Part shown: positions 42,776 to 46,533 of the stretch, in pieces
Position numbering within the stretch: the stretch's first letter is position 1
Layout: the number at the start of each line of letters is the position of its first letter
Source: Hominimerdicola alba 8
GTDB lineage: Bacteria > Bacillota > Clostridia > Oscillospirales > Ruminococcaceae
Assembly (NCBI RefSeq): GCF_000178155.2
Contig: NZ_ADKM02000024.1
Span: 1 to 46,533, forward strand
Length of the DNA stretch: 46,533 nucleotides
Direction: 5' to 3'
Program-made: the position numbers and the translations under genes
Notes under the pieces: model-generated
What the model saw: the letters and a program-made list of their open reading frames with translations, nothing else
Told to the model about the DNA's origin: nothing
The model's database searches: none

Positions 42776-43526
42776 GATGAAGTCGGTGTTGAAGGATACG
42801 GCTCAGGTGTGACCTGTCCATATTGGAAATACCTGTCTTGGTGCGTGGAGTTGCTCTGGTGACATTGATATTATTTTCCTTGAAATAATCAATGATTTTC
42901 AGGAGCGACATATCGGGATTCTGATACAGGTCATACGCCACACGCACCGCCTCGGCATTCTCCGAGGGAACAAGCACCGAGCCAGTCTTGCCGTTAATTG
43001 TTCTTCTTTCGGGAGTATATCCGAACTGAACTTTACCGCCCTGATAGAAGCCTGTTTCTCTTGCCTTAGTCTGGAAAGCATCGGCTACACGGGCAGCGAT
43101 AGTCTCACGCTCAAACTCCGCAAAATTCAGCAGATTGTTTCGCATCATACGCCCCTCTTTTGTCTCCGTATTGAACGGCTCGGACAGGGAGTAGACGGTC
43201 ACGCCGTAGCGGTCAAGCTCGTCCGTAATGTTAAGATACTCCATCATATTTTTGCTGAAACGGTCATACTTTTTCACGATAATTCTGCTGATAAGCCCCT
43301 CACGGGCATCGCTCATCATCTGCATAAATGCGGGGCGGTGCTGAACATCTTTTCCTGATTTTCCATCGTCACAATATACCTGATATTCGCAGTCTCCAAC
43401 GAACCTGATACATTCCTCCCTCTGTGCGGAAATGAACAGCGAATTGTTGCCCTTATCCTTGTCACAGACGGAGCGACGAACGTAAATTGCCGTGATACCG
43501 TTTGTCTGTTTTGTTGATTTTCTCAT
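42753..43526 (-). pseudogene. Large serine recombinase, N-terminal half
   Basis: 257 codons. The resolvase catalytic domain is complete: AIYVRRSVCDKDKGNNSLFI (Ser nucleophile region), GKDVQHRPAFMQMM, IIVKKYDRFSKNMMEYLNI and NLLNFAEFERETIAARVADA. The recombinase domain begins (GGKVQFGYTPERRTINGKTG) but the frame ends at SHLSRILQHRLHQVSSPFL. TnpX-like enzymes usually exceed 500 aa and need the missing zinc-ribbon and coiled-coil parts to excise the element. GGAGG precedes the ATG. Confidence 0.85.
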
Positions 43527-43647
43527 TGTTGACCTCCAATTGCGTTTGCAATCGGACGGTTGGTTTTACATCTATATCATAGCGCAACCGTCCGAAAATT
43601 GCAACAGCGTTCTTGTAACTGTAATCATTTTTCGGCAGATTGCCAGA

Positions 43648-43998
43648 TCATTCAGTTGTTTCCTCTGTTCCATTGCGGCGCATTGCACCGAGGAAAATAT
43701 CGTACATCTTGCCCCACTTCTGCTGTCTGATAGTATCGTTCACATTGTCGGGATAAGTCACCCTTACTTTAATACCGACAGCTTTTTCTTTCTCGCTGTC
43801 TGTCATTTCGGGTTTGGTTAGCAGCATCATCGCATCTTTCAGCTCATGCTGGATCGTGTAAGAATCGCAGTACCAGTTATCGACATTCCGCTTGCAGACG
43901 GCAAGCTGAATGTCAAGAGGTCTGCGCCTAAGTGTACCCTCTGTCATACGATTGATACAATCATAATCGTTACCGATATGATAGATATAATCACTCAT
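43648..43998 (-). CDS. Unknown small protein of a mobile element
   Basis: 116 aa, not recognised. It reads IGNDYDCINRMTEGTLRRRP, then LDIQLAVCKRNVDNWYCDSY and ends in IFLGAMRRNGTEETTE. No membrane segment or signal. Codon use and spacing look real. It is 17 bp downstream of the coiled-coil gene and upstream of the recombinase, so it was probably cargo of the same integrated element. Confidence 0.6.
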   Translation of the reverse strand: MSDYIYHIGNDYDCINRMTEGTLRRRPLDIQLAVCKRNVDNWYCDSYTIQHELKDAMMLLTKPEMTDSEKEKAVGIKVRVTYPDNVNDTIRQQKWGKMYDIFLGAMRRNGTEETTE

Positions 43999-44015
43999 TC
44001 AAAGCCCCCTTTCCG

Positions 44016-44354
44016 TCAATTACCGCCTGAGTAGCTATGAGGAAAACTGCTGTGCTTGACCGCAGTATCGTCCTGCTTGTCCTTATCGTCCGTGACCGAG
44101 GAATTACTGTCCGCATCATCATCGGACTGCTCACCCTCACGGAGCTTTTCAAGCTGTTCATGCTCACGCTCGATTGCAGAGAACAGGTCTTTGCCACTCA
44201 GCTTAAACTTGCTTGCAAGAGCCGTCAGGTAGAGCTTGTTGTACTCCTCCATTTCCTTGTCGAGCTGTGCCTGTTCCTCTGCGATCGTTGCCTGTCGCTT
44301 AGCGATCTTCTTTTCGAGCTTCGCCAGCTTGTCAGCGATAGAAGTCGTAGCCAT
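44016..44354 (-). CDS. Small coiled-coil protein of a mobile element
   Basis: About 112 aa. Residues 5-50 form a strong coiled coil (IADKLAKLEKKIAKRQATIA, then EEQAQLDKEMEEYNK), followed by a LSGKDLFSAIEREHEQLEKL helix and an acidic, disordered tail rich in Asp and Ser. I chose ATG 44354, just after GGTGGTGAT; an upstream ATG at 44423 has no ribosome site. Such short coiled-coil proteins are common next to mobilisation genes of integrative elements in Clostridia. Function unknown. Confidence 0.6.
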   Translation of the reverse strand: MATTSIADKLAKLEKKIAKRQATIAEEQAQLDKEMEEYNKLYLTALASKFKLSGKDLFSAIEREHEQLEKLREGEQSDDDADSNSSVTDDKDKQDDTAVKHSSFPHSYSGGN

Positions 44355-44464
44355 ATCATCACCACCATTCTGAAATTTTAGTCGAGCTGAACTACTCAGC
44401 CCCATACTAAAATTATAGCGCACTTTCGAGGTGAAAGTCTATTCGCAGTGCGCATGAAGCCCAG

Positions 44465-44506
44465 TGCGCCATAAAACTTTTCTTATCGTGAAAATGTTAT
44501 GGGGAA
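44465..44506. repeat. 42-bp direct repeat, copy 2 (immunity-cassette flank)
   Basis: Matches 33573-33614 at 41 of 42 positions. It is followed on the plus side by a hairpin (44514-44540) and then the 3' end of the WapI-like gene, the same order as at copy 1. Confidence 0.8.
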
Positions 44507-44513
44507 AATAAAA

Positions 44514-44540
44514 AGCTGCGGAGCGTAATGCTTCACAGCT
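44514..44540 (-). terminator. Hairpin downstream of the WapI-like gene
   Basis: AGCTG-CG-GAGC and GCTT-CA-CAGCT form an imperfect stem. On the minus strand TTTTTATTTTCCCC follows, so it can terminate the 170-aa gene 56 bp upstream. Confidence 0.6.
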
Positions 44541-44595
44541 TGTGGGAGTATCAGTATTCGGTTTATTGGAAAAAATGCTATGATAAGTAGGTTTT

Positions 44596-45108
44596 TTAAT
44601 AAAAATTACTATGCCCTTGTATTCTTTTCAACTCATCAAAAAAATATTTCAAGGAATGGAGTATGTCGTAAATATACGATGTATCGATCTGCATATCAAA
44701 TGCTACTGCACATTTATAATTATTGTTCTTATTCTTAAAACTGCCGCTAACGATGATATGTCCTAATTTGTCGAATCTGAATGTCATATCAGTACGATCA
44801 AGTGTTCCGTAGTTTTTCAGAATAGCAACGGGATCACTTCCGGGCAAGCATTCATAGGCATTATCCAATTCGACATAAAAATAATACAAATTTCCGATTG
44901 TCATATCGATCTCAAATTGACTATCTATCCCACAGCACTTATATGTTACCTCAAATTTTCCGGTCACTCCACCTGCTTGTATTGAATAGTCAGTTTGGTT
45001 CTCCTCAAAACATTTGAAAGCGAGAACAAATTGTTCGTCACGATCTCCTATATCAATCAGTTTATAAGGTAATTCAAGAATGCTGTCAATTTCAATTTTT
45101 CTAAACAT
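44596..45108 (-). CDS. WapI/DUF6228-like immunity protein
   Basis: 170 aa, soluble. The beta-rich pattern resembles the WapI/DUF6228 immunity family: QAGGVTGKFEVTYKCCGIDS with QFEIDMTIGNLYYFYVELDN, then KLGHIIVSGSFKNKNNNYKC and the closing IDTSYIYDILHSLKYFFDEL, which matches the family ending (D-x-T-Y-L ... L-x-x-x-L). Members protect against WapA-type contact toxins. No toxin gene is present, so this is an orphan immunity gene. AGGCGG precedes the ATG and a TTGCTT-17-TATAAT promoter lies at 45155-45183 on the minus strand. Confidence 0.62.
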   Translation of the reverse strand: MFRKIEIDSILELPYKLIDIGDRDEQFVLAFKCFEENQTDYSIQAGGVTGKFEVTYKCCGIDSQFEIDMTIGNLYYFYVELDNAYECLPGSDPVAILKNYGTLDRTDMTFRFDKLGHIIVSGSFKNKNNNYKCAVAFDMQIDTSYIYDILHSLKYFFDELKRIQGHSNFY

Positions 45109-45417
45109 CTTTCCACCGCCTAAAACAATAATCCAACAATATCCTACCAGTTAGATTATATCACATCGTCCCCGAAAAAGCAATCCCATTTCCGAGAAAT
45201 CCGCCCTCTAAAATCACCGTCATCATCAACAGAAATCCCATGTTGAAACTATGCAAGAGGGAGAATTGCCATGAACAAGCTGTAAACTTTCCAGAGAATC
45301 ATGAGCAAATCTTCAAATTTCACAGTAGATAAGTAGAGCAACACCATTAAGCTAAGAAAAAGAAATGAACAAAATGTAAATTCCATAAAAACACTTGACA
45401 AAATGAAGAAAATCTGA
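45109..45417. other. Intergenic stretch upstream of the truncated IS4 transposase
   Basis: About 310 bp. The left part holds the promoter of the WapI-like gene. From about 45270 a plus-strand frame (MNKL...TFQRIMSKSSNFTV and onward) is in phase with the transposase but carries TAA, TAG and TGA stops, so it may be decayed leader or unrelated sequence. No element end is recognisable. Confidence 0.35.
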
Positions 45418-46227
45418 GGTATTATTGATGCGGTATGCAGCCAGCGTGAAAAGTATTTTGCTTCATCGGGAAAGGATTTTACACGCAAAGGTAAATTCAT
45501 GCCGCAGGATATTTTCAAGTCGATCCTGCTCATGGAAAACAAATCGCTGTCTCACGAATTGCTGCCGTATTTCGAGTATAAAAAAGATACGCCAACACCA
45601 TCCGCTTTTGTACAGGCTCGTGCAAAAATCAAGCCGGAAGGTTTTGAAGCGTTGTTCGATGGCTTTGTTTCAGAAACTACCGATAATAACGCAAAATACC
45701 TGCATAAAGGATACCGTATTTTTGCTGTTGATGGTTCAGATTCCTATTTTCCGAATCCAAACGGCAGGCAGTATAATCTGTTTCATATTGACGCGATGTA
45801 CGATCTTCTCCGTCGTACATATTCCGATGTTGTTATCAAGAAAAAGCGTACAGAAAACGAAAGAGCAGCATTTATTGTCATGGTCGAGAAACATCGCAGT
45901 GATAAAGTGCCGATCATATTTATTGCCGACCGTGGTTATGAAAGCTACAATGATATGGCTCAAGTTACGGAATGCGGACATAAGTTTATGACCCGTGTGA
46001 AGGATATTGACAGTCAGGGCATTGCTTCCGATCTTGGATTGCCTGATACCTTTTTTGACAGGAGTTTGGTCTTAAAGCTAACTCGCAGAGGTACAAATGA
46101 GATAAAGAAAATGAAAAGAACAGATGTCTGTATCCGGCATATTATGGGCGAATTAGATTACCTTTCAAAAGATTATGACCGCAAAGCTCCGGCACAGTTT
46201 TACGAGCTTCCCGTAAGTCAACTGTAA
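45418..46227 (+). pseudogene. IS4-type transposase, truncated at both ends
   Basis: An open frame from 45418 (after an in-frame TGA) reads IIDAVCSQREKYFASSGKDF, then TRKGKFMPQDIFKSILLMEN. The first catalytic Asp lies in FAVDGSDSYFP and the second in IFIADRGYESYNDM. The frame ends at QFYELPVSQL, just before the third catalytic residue and the YREK-type C-terminal part would appear. The resolvase gene begins 26 bp later, which suggests that element cut it off. A start at the ATG 45499 is possible but would lose the N-terminal region. Confidence 0.8.
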
Positions 46228-46253
46228 ATCAACAAAAAAGAAAGGAAACAACT

Positions 46254-46533
46254 ATGAGCAAAATAGGTTATATCCGTGTTTCCACGGAACATCAGGAGAC
46301 AGCAAGACAGCAGGAGATCATGTGCGACTATCAGGTTGACCGCATCTTCTCCGAGAAGATTTCAGTGAGCACGCAAAATGCTTTGCAATTTGCTAAAGAC
46401 CGTCCTCCGCTCAGGGCAAGCCCCAACTATGTGCGTGAGGGCGATACGCTCTATGTGGAGAGCATCAGCCGTCTGGGGCGCTCCACAAAGGACTTGCTGA
46501 ATATCATCGACACACTCACCGAAAAGGGTGTCA
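46254..46533 (+). CDS. Resolvase/invertase family serine recombinase (partial, runs off the window)
   Basis: The first 93 residues are visible. MSKIGYIRVSTEHQETARQQ contains the Ser nucleophile (IRVST), and YVESISRLGRSTKDLLNIID is the conserved second block. Between EKIS and DRPPL there are about 11 residues (VSTQNALQFAK) where the family normally has 3-5, an in-frame insertion of about 24 bp. AAAGGAA precedes the ATG. It is probably the resolvase of a transposon continuing beyond the window. Confidence 0.85.
   Translation, partial: MSKIGYIRVSTEHQETARQQEIMCDYQVDRIFSEKISVSTQNALQFAKDRPPLRASPNYVREGDTLYVESISRLGRSTKDLLNIIDTLTEKGV

Noticed and set aside
45249-45542. Minus-strand open frame of 97 codons upstream of the IS4-type transposase
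   Set aside because: It is antisense to the transposase coding sequence and has a low-complexity hydrophobic translation with no ribosome site.

Overview
The window looks like a chromosomal stretch of a Gram-positive anaerobe of the Ruminococcus/Oscillospiraceae type. The grounds are AGGAGG ribosome sites, TTGACA-17-TATAAT promoters, lipoprotein ABC transporters, BspA-like repeat proteins and the style of the insertion sequences. This placement is inference from gene content; no rRNA or tRNA is present.

Layout. (1) 1-6.3 kb, mostly minus strand: a nitrate/sulfonate/taurine-type ABC importer, a DUF1847 protein, and a MacB/FtsX-type ABC exporter with a DUF4418 membrane protein. (2) 6.4-18.1 kb, an island of mobile DNA and accessory genes: an IS66 remnant lacking tnpC, an AT-rich leucine-rich-repeat membrane protein, a two-gene unknown operon, a transposase made by in-frame fusion of IS66 tnpA to an IS1595-type transposase, a secreted BspA/DUF285 protein, an IS1595 element interrupted by a complete IS21 element with a 5-bp target duplication, and a small ribbon-helix-helix protein. 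(3) 18.2-33.4 kb, all minus strand: a long exopolysaccharide operon. It starts at a consensus promoter with a leader of about 620 nt, then runs DegT aminotransferase, initiating sugar transferase, ATP-grasp/HAD fusion, LicD, class V aminotransferase, broken acyltransferase, cytidylyltransferase/Gfo-Idh fusion, LicD, GNAT, LicD, GT4 glycosyltransferase, TupA-type ATP-grasp, Wzy-type polymerase and flippase. (4) 33.6-38.2 kb: a putative immunity gene, a flavodoxin, a SWIM-type pseudogene and a P-type Ca2+-ATPase. (5) 38.3-42.3 kb: an acetyltransferase, a decayed acetyltransferase cut off by a miniature element, and a MetNIQ methionine importer with three AACGTT palindromes upstream. (6) 42.5-46.5 kb, mobile debris: a truncated large serine recombinase running into a TnpV-like remnant, two small accessory genes, a WapI/DUF6228-like immunity gene, a truncated IS4-type transposase and the start of a resolvase.

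How the genes work together. The exopolysaccharide operon has a lipid-linked initiation step, assembly, flipping and polymerisation. It also carries a distinctive block of three LicD phosphotransferases, a CTP-dependent nucleotidyltransferase fused to a dehydrogenase-like domain, and a PLP aminotransferase. I read that block as a route that makes one or more CDP-activated (amino)alcohols and places them on the polymer. It is the strongest candidate for an undescribed system here.

Other structural highlights are three families of miniature elements with clear target duplications, including one nested inside another, and two immunity-type genes at 33.7 and 44.6 kb that share a 42-bp downstream repeat and a hairpin, which suggests exchangeable cassettes.
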